A stretch of 64,000 nucleotides of DNA from Streptomyces sp. NP-1717 (GTDB lineage: Bacteria > Actinomycetota > Actinomycetes > Streptomycetales > Streptomycetaceae). Shown one piece after another: positions 42,977 through 50,996 of the stretch. Location of the stretch: assembly GCF_022695985.1 (NCBI RefSeq), contig NZ_JAAPBF010000010.1:1-64000 (forward strand), in the 5' to 3' direction. The stretch's first letter is position 1. The number at the start of each line of letters is the position of its first letter. Below the pieces are notes generated by a model. That model was not told the DNA's origin and made no database searches. It worked only from the letters and a program-made list of their open reading frames with translations. The translations under genes were made by a program, and so were the position numbers.

Positions 42977-44341
42977 TCAGTCGGTCGTCGTGGAGGGCGC
43001 GTCGTGCTTGGTGAGCGTGCGGGCGGGCGGCTGCGCGGAGGCGTCGTCGGCGCTGTCGCCGGACTCGTCCCCGTCGCGGCCCAGCAAGAGTCCGGTGATC
43101 GTGACCACCGCGGTGCCCGCGACGTAGAGGGCGAGCGGCACCCAGGAGTCGTAGGCGTCGAGCAGCGCCGTGAACACCAGGGGCGCGACGGCCCCGCCGA
43201 TGACTCCGGCGAGCGTGTAGGCGAGTGAGGAGCCGGTGTAGCGCAGCCGGGGGGAGAACTGTTCGGCGATGAAGGCCGCCTGCGGCCCGTACATGAACGA
43301 GTGGATGGCCAGCGCCACCACCACGCCGAGGGTGAGCAGCGGCCAGTTCCCGCCGCCGGTCACGGAGAAGAACACGAACGGCCACACTCCGGCGGCCAGT
43401 GCCGAAAGCCCGTACAGCAGACGCCGGTTGACGCGGTCGGAGAGAGCCCCCGCGAGTGGGATGAGAAAGACCTGGAAGGAGGATCCGATGAGTACGGCGG
43501 CGAGCGCCGCGCCGCGGGACATGCCGAGTTCGCCCGTCGCGTAGGTCAGGACGAAGACGGTGAACAGCGCGTACAGCACATCGGGGGCGACGCGGCTCAG
43601 GATCGCGGCCACCAGTGCGCGGGGGTGGGTGGCGAACACCTCGCGGATCGGGGCCGTGGGACGTGTCTGTTCGGCCTCCATCGCCTTGAAGACCGGGGTC
43701 TCCTCCAGCTTGGTGCGGATCCACAGCCCGAAGACGACGAGCACGCCGGAGAGCAGGAACGCCACACGCCAGCCCCAGGAAACGAACTGGTCCTCGGAGA
43801 GCAGCGCGCCGAGGGCCGCGAGGACGCCGTTGGCCATGAGGTTGCCGGCCGGGGGGCCTATCTGGGCGGCGGAGGCGTAGAAGCCGCGCCGGCGCGGATC
43901 GCCGAACTCGCTGGACAGGAGTACGGCCCCGCCCCACTCGCCGCCGACACCGACGCCCTGGGCGAAGCGGAGGATGACCAGGGCGATGGGAGCGGCCACG
44001 CCGATGGTGGCGTAGGAGGGCAGCAGACCGATCAGGAGCGTCGCGACGCCGATCAGTACGAGGGTCGCGATGAGGACTTTCTTGCGGCCGATCTTGTCGC
44101 CGAGGCGGCCGAAGACGAAACCGCCGAGCGGGCGGGACACGTAGCCGACGGCGTATGTGGAGAAGGCCAGCAGGGTGCCGGTGGCGGGGTCCTCGGAGGG
44201 GAAGAAGACGTCGCCGAAGACCAGCGCCGCGGCGACGGAGTAGATGGCGAAGTCGTACCACTCCAGAGCGGTGCCGGTGAGGCTGGCGAAGAACGCGCGG
44301 CGTACGGCGGACCCGCCGTCACCGCTGGTGCTGTTGTTCAC
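42977..44341 (-). CDS. MHS-type MFS transporter (metabolite:proton symporter)
   Basis: A 454-residue transporter with 12 predicted membrane helices. The MHS signature is present: ALEWYDFAIYSVAAALVFGDVFFP in helix 1, the loop GRLGDKIGRKKVL between helices 2 and 3, and RFAQGVGVGGEWGGAVLLSSE in helix 4. Relatives (ShiA, KgtP, ProP-like) import organic acids or betaines with protons. It is divergent from the DUF2848 gene; the 142-bp region between holds three GntR half-sites. The C-terminal tail is long and acidic. Confidence 0.92.
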   Translation of the reverse strand: MNNSTSGDGGSAVRRAFFASLTGTALEWYDFAIYSVAAALVFGDVFFPSEDPATGTLLAFSTYAVGYVSRPLGGFVFGRLGDKIGRKKVLIATLVLIGVATLLIGLLPSYATIGVAAPIALVILRFAQGVGVGGEWGGAVLLSSEFGDPRRRGFYASAAQIGPPAGNLMANGVLAALGALLSEDQFVSWGWRVAFLLSGVLVVFGLWIRTKLEETPVFKAMEAEQTRPTAPIREVFATHPRALVAAILSRVAPDVLYALFTVFVLTYATGELGMSRGAALAAVLIGSSFQVFLIPLAGALSDRVNRRLLYGLSALAAGVWPFVFFSVTGGGNWPLLTLGVVVALAIHSFMYGPQAAFIAEQFSPRLRYTGSSLAYTLAGVIGGAVAPLVFTALLDAYDSWVPLALYVAGTAVVTITGLLLGRDGDESGDSADDASAQPPARTLTKHDAPSTTTD

Positions 44342-44395
44342 AGTGCTTGTTCCTTTTTGAGGGGCTCCGGGTGAAGGACAGCTGTCGCCCTACCG

Positions 44396-44423
44396 GCATA
44401 CTTCTTGTATACAGGTCGTATGC
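44396..44423. promoter_or_regulatory. Three in-phase GntR half-sites in the divergent MHS/DUF2848 promoter
   Basis: GCATAC-TTCTT-GTATAC-AGGTC-GTATGC: three half-sites, each 11 bp from the next (one helical turn), so two overlapping copies of the element found before the GntR gene. This arrangement would let one or two dimers bind the promoters of both divergent genes. Confidence 0.75.
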
Positions 44424-44483
44424 GCAACCCTTCCGCGCATATTCGACCTCGCCGGTACCCCGATCGATACGGAGAGACACCCC

Positions 44484-45170
44484 ATGGCGCTGCTCACCTT
44501 CGAACTGCCCGACGGCACCACCCGCACCATCGATGTCGTCCGGGTGCTCAACGCCGGCTACGCCGGACGCAGCCAGGCCGACGTGGCCGCGCATGTGGCC
44601 GAGCTCGCCGAGCTGGGCGTGCCCGCGCCGTCCGTGACCCCCGCCCTCTACCCCGTCTCCCCCTACCTCGCCCAGCACACCGAACACGTGAGCGTCCAGC
44701 ACGGCCGCACGTCGGGAGAGGCCGAATGGGCCCTGGTGGTGGACGGCGAGGGGGATCTGCTGCTGACCGCCGCCTGCGACCACACCGACCGTGAGCTGGA
44801 GGTGCACGGTGTCGCGTGGAGCAAGAACGCGAGCCCCGACGTGCTCGCCCGCCGCGCCTGGCGGCTCGCCGACGTACAGGAGCGGCTCGACGATCTGGCG
44901 CTGCGGGCCTGGGTCACCCACGACGGGCGGGAGACCCTCATCCAGGACGGCACACTGGCCGAGCTGCTCACCCCCGGCTACTGGGCCGGTGTACTGCGTG
45001 AGCGCGGCGATCTGGTGCCCGGTACCGTGCTGATCTCCGGCACCATTCCGATGGCCGAGGGCGTCGACCAGTTCGCCGACCGCTGGCGCGTCGAGCTGAG
45101 CGACCCGGCCACCGGGGACGCGATCGGCCTCGCCTACGACGTGGTGCGCATGCCAGCCGCCATCGGCTGA
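44484..45170 (+). CDS. DUF2848 family protein
   Basis: A 228-residue cytoplasmic protein. I recognise DUF2848 from TIDVVRVLNAGYAGRSQADVAAHVAELAELGVPAPSVTPALYPVSPY, WSKNASPDVLARRAWRL and the end LVPGTVLISGTIPMAEGVDQFADRWRVEL. The end resembles the beta-rich core of fumarylacetoacetate hydrolases, so a hydrolase or decarboxylase on a small acid is possible but not shown. It is controlled from the divergent promoter that carries the GntR sites. With the MHS transporter and amidase it forms a small catabolic set. Confidence 0.82.
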   Translation: MALLTFELPDGTTRTIDVVRVLNAGYAGRSQADVAAHVAELAELGVPAPSVTPALYPVSPYLAQHTEHVSVQHGRTSGEAEWALVVDGEGDLLLTAACDHTDRELEVHGVAWSKNASPDVLARRAWRLADVQERLDDLALRAWVTHDGRETLIQDGTLAELLTPGYWAGVLRERGDLVPGTVLISGTIPMAEGVDQFADRWRVELSDPATGDAIGLAYDVVRMPAAIG

Positions 45171-45203
45171 GGGCCACGGACCGGCAAGGGCCGTCGGCCG
45201 CTT

Positions 45204-45986
45204 CTACGCGCGGGGCGCCGGTCCGAGCCGGTCGCGTACGGTCCGGGTGATACGGCCCACCAGCTGCTCCCGGTGGTCGTTGAGATAGAAGTGCCCTCCC
45301 GAATAGGTGTGCTGCCCGAGGAAGTCGTCCGTCAGGCGCGGCCAGTTCTCCAGCTGCCGGGAGGCCACGACGGTGTCGTCGGTGCCGCCGAACACGGTGA
45401 GCGGCACCGGCAGGGGGGTTCGGGGCGTCTCGCGGTCCCAGGTGTCCGCGAGTCCGAGATCGCTGCGCAGCACGGGAGCGAAGGCGTTCCACAGGCTGTC
45501 GTCGCTCAGGAGCCGGTCCGGGGCGCCGCCCGTGGTCCTGAGCCAGTCGCGCAGGGCGGTGTCGGATCGCAGGCTCCGGCCCAGTGGCGGCTCCGGCGAA
45601 TCCGGCTGCGGTGCGCGGAAGGACGACACCCCGAGCCAGAGGGGCAGTTCGCGTGCAGTCTCTTCGAGGCGGCGCGTGAGCGCGTAGGCGACGCGGGCTC
45701 CCACGCTGTGGCCGAAGAACGCGAACGGCCGGTTCAGCAGCGGGGCGAGGGCCTCGTCGAGGAATCCGACGAGGCCGGCGCAGTCGCCGATGAGGGGGAG
45801 GGCCTGCGCGTTGCCCCGGCCGGGCGCGTCCAGCAGGCAGATGTCCCAGTCGTCGGGGAAAAGGCGCGTCCAGCCGCGGTAGAGGAGATGGGAGCCGCCC
45901 GCGTGGTGGAAGAAGAACAGGCGGACGGCGGGATCGTCGACCGGCCGGCGCCGGGTGACCGGGCCGGGCGGGGCGGTGGATCTCAT
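45204..45986 (-). CDS. Type II thioesterase of the small polyketide operon
   Basis: A 260-residue alpha/beta hydrolase of the type II thioesterase kind: LFFFHHAGGSHLLYRGWTRLFPDDWDICLLDAPGRG, the nucleophile motif FAFFGHSVGARVAYAL (GHSxG), and the Asp/His end with GGTDDTVV and YSGGHFYLN. Such enzymes clear misprimed or stalled acyl chains from carrier proteins, or release the product. It is the last gene of a minus-strand operon (ligase-KS-KS-like-ACP-KR-TE) and starts 58 bp after the ketoreductase. The ATG at 45984-45986 is preferred to a GTG 15 nt upstream. Confidence 0.9.
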   Translation of the reverse strand: MRSTAPPGPVTRRRPVDDPAVRLFFFHHAGGSHLLYRGWTRLFPDDWDICLLDAPGRGNAQALPLIGDCAGLVGFLDEALAPLLNRPFAFFGHSVGARVAYALTRRLEETARELPLWLGVSSFRAPQPDSPEPPLGRSLRSDTALRDWLRTTGGAPDRLLSDDSLWNAFAPVLRSDLGLADTWDRETPRTPLPVPLTVFGGTDDTVVASRQLENWPRLTDDFLGQHTYSGGHFYLNDHREQLVGRITRTVRDRLGPAPRA

Positions 45987-46044
45987 TCGCGTCCCGCCCA
46001 CCGCGGGAGATCCGGGCCCTGTCTCACGAGGGCGGCCAGGTTTC

Positions 46045-46785
46045 TCACATCACCAACCCGCCGTCGACGCCGAGGACTTGGCCGGTGATGTAGGAGGACC
46101 GCGGGGACAGGAGGAACGAGACGAGATCGGCCACCTCCTCCGAGGTGCCGAATCTCGACAGCGGGATCTGGCCGAGATATTTCTTCCTGGCCCTCTCGGG
46201 CAGGTCGGCCGTCATCTCCGTGTCGATGAAGCCCGGCGCCACGGTATTGGCCCGTACGCCGAATTTGCCGTACTCCTTCGCCACGGCCCGGGTGAATCCG
46301 ATGATCCCGGCCTTGGACGCGGAGTAGTTGGTCTGCCCGGCGCTTCCGCGGACACCGGCGATCGAGGAGAGTGTCACCAGGGAACCGGCCCGGCGCCTGG
46401 CCATTGCTTCGACGGCGGGACGGCAGACGTGGTAGACGCCGTCCAGGTTCGTGGTGAGCACGTCGTGCCACTGGGCGTCCTCCATCGTCGCCAGCGGCTT
46501 GTCCCGGGTGATGCCCGCGGCGGTCACCACGGCGTCGACCGGGCCGAGTTCGTCCTCTGTAGCGGCGAAGAAGGCACGGCACTCGCCGGCGTCGGCGACG
46601 TCGACCCGCCGGGCGAAGACACGGGCTCCGCGTTCGGCGGCCTCCCGTTCGGTCTCCTTGGCGGCATCGGCGCGGGAGAGATAGCAGAACGCGACGTCGA
46701 ATCCGTCCCGGGCCAGTCTGGTGACGACGGCCCGCCCGATTCCCCGGGATCCGCCGCTCACCAGCGCGATTCTTCTTTCGGTCAC
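46045..46785 (-). CDS. 3-oxoacyl-ACP reductase (FabG-type ketoreductase)
   Basis: A 246-residue short-chain dehydrogenase of the FabG type. It has the cofactor motif LVSGGSRGIGRAV, NAG-loop variant VTAAGITRDKPL, and the Ser-Tyr-Lys triad in SSIAGVRGSAGQTNYSASKAG, with the typical FabG end GFIDTEMTADLP. It reduces a beta-keto group on an ACP with NADPH. The ATG overlaps the ACP stop by 4 nt (ATGA). There is no dehydratase or enoyl reductase in the operon, so beta-hydroxy chains would result unless enzymes elsewhere act. Confidence 0.93.
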   Translation of the reverse strand: MTERRIALVSGGSRGIGRAVVTRLARDGFDVAFCYLSRADAAKETEREAAERGARVFARRVDVADAGECRAFFAATEDELGPVDAVVTAAGITRDKPLATMEDAQWHDVLTTNLDGVYHVCRPAVEAMARRRAGSLVTLSSIAGVRGSAGQTNYSASKAGIIGFTRAVAKEYGKFGVRANTVAPGFIDTEMTADLPERARKKYLGQIPLSRFGTSEEVADLVSFLLSPRSSYITGQVLGVDGGLVM

Positions 46786-47057
46786 GCCGCGGATCCCCCG
46801 GCCAGCAGGGATTCGACCAGACCGCGCAGTTCGGTGAGATTCTCCACCGAGCCGATGGACGCGTCCTGCACCGATATGGGGTAGCGCTGTTCCAGCCGGG
46901 AGGATATTTCCAGGACCATCAGCGAGTCCATTCCGAGGTCCTCGGCGAAGTGGTCGCTGTCGCCGACCTCTTCGGGCTCCAGTTCAAGAGACTCGGCGAC
47001 GATCGTGCGCAGTTCCTCTGCGTCCACGGCCAATTCCATGAAGGATTTTCCCATCAT
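46782..47057 (-). CDS. Acyl carrier protein
   Basis: A 91-residue free-standing ACP. The phosphopantetheine Ser lies in FAEDLGMDSLMVLEIS (Ser45). The fold is otherwise typical: four helices, acidic recognition helix. It probably carries malonyl and growing chains for the adjacent ketosynthase. It overlaps the Cys-less ketosynthase gene and the ketoreductase gene by 4 nt each, so its expression is tied to both. The ATG at 47057 is chosen because it creates the coupled overlap. Confidence 0.93.
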   Translation of the reverse strand: MMGKSFMELAVDAEELRTIVAESLELEPEEVGDSDHFAEDLGMDSLMVLEISSRLEQRYPISVQDASIGSVENLTELRGLVESLLAGGSAA

Positions 47058-48067
47058 TCGTTGTTTTCGTTCGTCAGCAGAAGGGCGGCTGCCGCGTCAT
47101 CGGTGTCGGCACCTCCCGTGAACGCGAGTACCGCTTGTGTTCCGTGCGTCCGGATGTGAAGGGCGCCGACGGCCGCCTGGAGTACGCCCAGGGCGCCCGA
47201 GCACTCCCCCAGCCGCGCGGTGAGATCCAGGCTCTGCCCGGCCGGGGCGCCGGGCGGTCGCGCGAGCCCGCCGGTGAGCCGGAGCCCGACCGGGGCGGGT
47301 GCCAGGGATTCGGTGACCGCGACGGTGGACGCGAGTTCGGCACCGCGCGTGTAGGCCGACAGGTGCGCGTAGACGCCCGCCCGGCGCGCGGCGGCCTCGG
47401 CAGCCGATTCGACGACCACGGCGCAGGCCACGTCGGGGGCCGTACCGCCGAGCAGCTTGTCGGCGTGTTCGGTTGCCGGTTCGACGCCGAGCACCACCGC
47501 TCTGCGGCAGCGCCCCGCCCCGATGAGGTTCCGGGCCCAGTGCAGGGCGTCCAGGCCGCTGGTGGCGCCGTTGCAGACGGTGAGGTTGGGGCCGCGCAGC
47601 CCGTACCGGATGGCGACCCAGCCCGCGACGACATTGCTCGACGTCTGCGGCAGGCCGAGCGGGCTCAGTCCGGTGACCGAGTCGCGGGCGATGGTGTCGG
47701 TGAACTCGCAGACCGTCTGCAGGGAGCCGAGGTTCGAACTGGCGACCACGGCCGTGACATGGGCCGTGGCCCCCTGGAAGTGCCCCTTCCCGTCGAGCAG
47801 TCCGGCGTCGCCGAGCGCCTGCTCGGCGGCGTACAGGGCGAGGCGCGAGGCGCGGTCCTTGTTGCGCATCTCCCGGCCCTTCAGGGCCGTCGCCGGATCG
47901 AAGCCGTCCGCGGGGAGCCGGTCGGTGAGCAGGTCGTGCACGGAGCGGAGGCCGGGGACGGCCAGCCCGACGCCGGTGACGACGGTCGCGTTCGGTGCCG
48001 TACCCACGGGGACGGCGGAGCCCGCCGGGGACACGTCCGGCCCCCCGGTCACTTCGGCGGCGGTCAT
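47054..48067 (-). CDS. Ketosynthase-like protein lacking active-site Cys (chain-length-factor-like)
   Basis: A 337-residue protein with a thiolase-like ketosynthase fold (ATVVTGVGLAVPGLRSVHDLL, QTSSNVVAGWVAIRYGLRGPNLTV). Where an active ketosynthase has the nucleophile (ACASGL), this reads NGATSGLDAL: Ala168 stands in the Cys position. The EAHGTGT and GHxxGAAG segments with the two catalytic His are also missing; near the end LGECSGALGVLQAAVGAL replaces the second. It is shorter than active relatives (about 380-410). It is therefore probably a structural KS-beta/chain-length factor that pairs with the next gene's enzyme, coupled by 4-nt overlaps on both sides. Confidence 0.85.
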   Translation of the reverse strand: MTAAEVTGGPDVSPAGSAVPVGTAPNATVVTGVGLAVPGLRSVHDLLTDRLPADGFDPATALKGREMRNKDRASRLALYAAEQALGDAGLLDGKGHFQGATAHVTAVVASSNLGSLQTVCEFTDTIARDSVTGLSPLGLPQTSSNVVAGWVAIRYGLRGPNLTVCNGATSGLDALHWARNLIGAGRCRRAVVLGVEPATEHADKLLGGTAPDVACAVVVESAAEAAARRAGVYAHLSAYTRGAELASTVAVTESLAPAPVGLRLTGGLARPPGAPAGQSLDLTARLGECSGALGVLQAAVGALHIRTHGTQAVLAFTGGADTDDAAAALLLTNENNE

Positions 48068-49197
48068 ACGGCCGCTCCGACCAGCGCGACGGCGTTGATT
48101 CCGCCCAGGCCGAAGGCGTTGATCTGCGCGGTGGTGATGTCGGCGGCGGTGGCCGTCCCGCGGACCAGTCCGAGTCCGGCCGCCTGCGCGATGGGTTCGG
48201 CGAGACCGAGTACCGGCGGCACGGCCTTGCGCGCCATGGCCTGGACGGCGACGACCATGCTGAGCAGGCCGGATCCGCCGAGCGTGTGGCCCGTCATGGA
48301 TTTGATGGCCGTCATCAGCGGGCCGTCCCCCGTCCCCGCGAACACCTCGGAGAGGACGGCGGCCTCGGTCTCGTCGTTACGGGGTGTGCCGCTGCCGTGC
48401 AGCATCACCAGGTCGATGTCCTCGGCGCCGACGCCGGCACGCCGGTGGGCGTCGAGAACGGCGGCCCGTATCCCGTCGGCGTCGGGCGCGGTGGCGTGGT
48501 GGGCGTCGCAGTTCATGCTGACGGCCCTGAGCCGGGCGAGGGGGCGCCGGTCGTGGGTACCCGCGCGCCGCAGGACGACCGCGACCGCCCCCTCCCCCAT
48601 CAGCATCCCCTTGTGCGAGACGTCGAACGGCCGGAGCATCTGCGGCGACTCGTTCTGCACCCGGTCCAGCATTCCGAAGGCGCTCTCGGTGAGGGCGTCC
48701 GTGCCGGCGACGACGACCGTGTCGGTGGTGCCGGACTCGATCATGTCGGTGGCCAGACCCAGCGCGTACAGCGAGGCGGAGCACGCGTTGGCGAAGGTGT
48801 ACGTGGAGACGGCGCCGAACGCCTCGCGCAGGGCACCGCCGAAGTGGAGATCGGCCGGACGGACGGGGGCGCCCCCGGTCCACCACAGTTCCGTACTGCG
48901 CTGCTCGCGCAGTGTCGTACCGACGAGCACCGGTGTCCGGGACAGGTCGTCCGGCAGACCGGCGTCGGCGAGAGCCTGCCGGACGGCGAGGAGCAGCCAC
49001 TTGGTCGCCCGCAACGGCTCGTCCCGGCCGGCGGGGCGGTCGTCGATCTCGTAGGCATGGCGGGTCCGGTACTTGGTGCTGTCGAAGACCTTCAGCGCCG
49101 CGCGCGTCTCCTGCCCGGCACAGAGCGCGTCGAATATCTGCCCAGGTGTGCGGCCGATGTTGGCGACGGCACCGGTTCCGGTGATGTCCCAGGTCAA
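48064..49197 (-). CDS. Beta-ketoacyl synthase (active KS of the type II-like operon)
   Basis: A 377-residue ketosynthase with a full triad: Cys139 in TFANACSASLYAL, His267 in VMLHGSGTPRND and His304 in SMTGHTLGGSG. The HGSGTPRND form (instead of HGTGTPLND) is a little unusual. The start taken is TTG at 49195-49197: it overlaps the ligase stop (TTGA) just as the other genes overlap, and the KS fold begins directly (TWDITGTGAVANIG). It catalyses decarboxylative condensation of malonyl-ACP with the acyl group, most likely as a heterodimer with the Cys-less partner encoded next. Confidence 0.9.
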   Translation of the reverse strand: MTWDITGTGAVANIGRTPGQIFDALCAGQETRAALKVFDSTKYRTRHAYEIDDRPAGRDEPLRATKWLLLAVRQALADAGLPDDLSRTPVLVGTTLREQRSTELWWTGGAPVRPADLHFGGALREAFGAVSTYTFANACSASLYALGLATDMIESGTTDTVVVAGTDALTESAFGMLDRVQNESPQMLRPFDVSHKGMLMGEGAVAVVLRRAGTHDRRPLARLRAVSMNCDAHHATAPDADGIRAAVLDAHRRAGVGAEDIDLVMLHGSGTPRNDETEAAVLSEVFAGTGDGPLMTAIKSMTGHTLGGSGLLSMVVAVQAMARKAVPPVLGLAEPIAQAAGLGLVRGTATAADITTAQINAFGLGGINAVALVGAAV

Positions 49198-50996
49198 GGC
49201 TGGGTCACCCGGTTCCGGAGCTGGAAGGACGCGAGTTTCCCGGTGGAGGTGACCGGCAGTCTGTCGAGGAACTCCACCCGGGCCGGGCGTTTGAAGGGGG
49301 CCAGCCCGGTGCGGATGGCGGCGGTGATGGAGCGGCGGACCAGGCCGGTGTCGCATCCGCTCTCGGCGACGGCGTACAGGACCGCCTGTTCCAGTCCGTG
49401 TGCGTCGGCCTGGCCGACCACCACGCACTCCCGGACGCCTTCGACGGCCCGGGCCACCGCCTCGATCTCGCCGGGCGGGACCTTGTAGCCCCCCAGGTTC
49501 AGCAGGTCGTCGGCGCGGCACAGGTGTGAGACGGTGCCGTCGCCGTCGCGGACCGCGATGTCGCCGGTGTACACCCCGCCGTCGGCGAACGTCCCGGCCG
49601 CGGCTTCGGGCCGGCCTATGTAGCCGAGCGCGACCGTGGGGCCGTCGATGTGGAGGCGTCCTTCGACCCCGTCGGCGACCGGGAGGCCGTCGGTGTCACG
49701 GATGGTGGCCCGCACGCCCGGTACGGGCAGGCCGATGGTCCCGGGCATGGGACGGCCCGCGGGGGTGGCCACGACGATGTGGAGCACCTCGGTCGCGCCG
49801 AGCCCGTTGATCAGGTCGGCGGAGAAGGTGTCCTGGATGCGCTCGCTCAGCCGGGCCGGCAGGTTCTCACCGGCGGCGACACACAGCCGCACCGACTCCG
49901 TCCCCGGACCCCCGTCGCCCGTGCCCGCGGCGTCGACCAGGGCCGCGTATAAACGTGGCACCGACCAGAGAACCGTCGGTCGGTACTCGTCCAGGGCGGC
50001 CGTCACGGTGTGCAGGTCGATACTGCCGCGTAAGAGGACCGCCCGCGCGCCGGCGGCGAGCGGGAAGAGCACCGTGCCGCCGAATCCGTATCCGAAGGAC
50101 ATGCGTGCCGTGGAGAGCACGATGTCGTCCTCCCGCAGCGCCAGCGACGAGCCGAACCCGGCCAGGGCCGCCAGGACGGCACCCGCGCTGTGCCTGACGC
50201 CCTTGGGCAGACCCGTACTTCCCGACGTGTACTGGATCAGCGCCTCACCGTCCGACGGCCACGGCGCGGCGTCGCGGTTCCGGGGCGGATCAGCGGCACT
50301 GTCCGTGCCGATGCCGGCCCGTACGTCCCGGCCGGCGATCCGGCGGCGGTCCGAGAAGAGGGCTTCCAGGGCTCGCTGCCGCTTGGGCGGGGCGTCGAGG
50401 TGGATCACGTCCGCCCGGCAGTCGTCGGCGATGTAGCCCAGTTCCTCGTCGGTGAGGAGGGGGCTGACCACCGCGGGCACGCATCCGTGCCACCACATGC
50501 CGAGGACGGCGGCGACCGTGGTGACGGAGTCGTCGGCGACGACAAGTCCGCGCGCGCCGACGGGAGTTCCGTTCGCGGCCAGTGTCGCCGCGTACCGCAG
50601 GGCGGCACCGTACAGGGAGCGGTAGGAGACGTCGCCGGAGTCGGGATCGGTGTACGCGATCCGCTCCCCGCGTCCCTCGGTGAGGTGGCATCCGACCAGC
50701 CGCCCGACGAGGTCGACGTGCTCCGTCCCCTCTTGCGGCGGGCCGCTCAACTTGCCGGCCAGCACGGCCACGGAGTCTTCGACACAGCGCATGGCGGCCG
50801 CGTCGGCTGCGCTGAGCTTGACGCCGAATTCCCGCTCGACACGGACGACCACCTCGGTCTTCTCCAGAGAGTCGAGGCCGAGGTCTTCGAAGAAGAGCGC
50901 GTCGTCCTCGATGTCCTCTTCGGCGGTTTCCAGAACATCGGCGACAATGGTCCGCAATCTTCGCAGCGGTGTGCCGATACCCGCTATGCCAGACAC
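49194..50996 (-). CDS. ACP-acyl-AMP ligase fusion (starter-loading enzyme) with two TTA codons
   Basis: A 600-residue protein. An N-terminal carrier domain (about residues 1-85) has the phosphopantetheine site EDLGLDSLEKTEVV (Ser43). It is followed by an adenylate-forming ligase with the ATP loop QYTSGSTGLPKGVRHS, the core YTGDIAVRDGDG and the catalytic Lys near the end (TSTGKLASFQLRNR). FGYGFGGTVLFPLAAGARAVLL followed by PTVLWSVPRLYAAL resembles benzoate-CoA-type ligases. The protein probably activates a carboxylic acid and loads it on its own carrier as polyketide starter. Codons 322 and 349 are TTA. The GTG at 50994-50996 has AAGGAG 9 nt upstream; an ATG 24 nt earlier is also open. Confidence 0.88.
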   Translation of the reverse strand: MSGIAGIGTPLRRLRTIVADVLETAEEDIEDDALFFEDLGLDSLEKTEVVVRVEREFGVKLSAADAAAMRCVEDSVAVLAGKLSGPPQEGTEHVDLVGRLVGCHLTEGRGERIAYTDPDSGDVSYRSLYGAALRYAATLAANGTPVGARGLVVADDSVTTVAAVLGMWWHGCVPAVVSPLLTDEELGYIADDCRADVIHLDAPPKRQRALEALFSDRRRIAGRDVRAGIGTDSAADPPRNRDAAPWPSDGEALIQYTSGSTGLPKGVRHSAGAVLAALAGFGSSLALREDDIVLSTARMSFGYGFGGTVLFPLAAGARAVLLRGSIDLHTVTAALDEYRPTVLWSVPRLYAALVDAAGTGDGGPGTESVRLCVAAGENLPARLSERIQDTFSADLINGLGATEVLHIVVATPAGRPMPGTIGLPVPGVRATIRDTDGLPVADGVEGRLHIDGPTVALGYIGRPEAAAGTFADGGVYTGDIAVRDGDGTVSHLCRADDLLNLGGYKVPPGEIEAVARAVEGVRECVVVGQADAHGLEQAVLYAVAESGCDTGLVRRSITAAIRTGLAPFKRPARVEFLDRLPVTSTGKLASFQLRNRVTQP

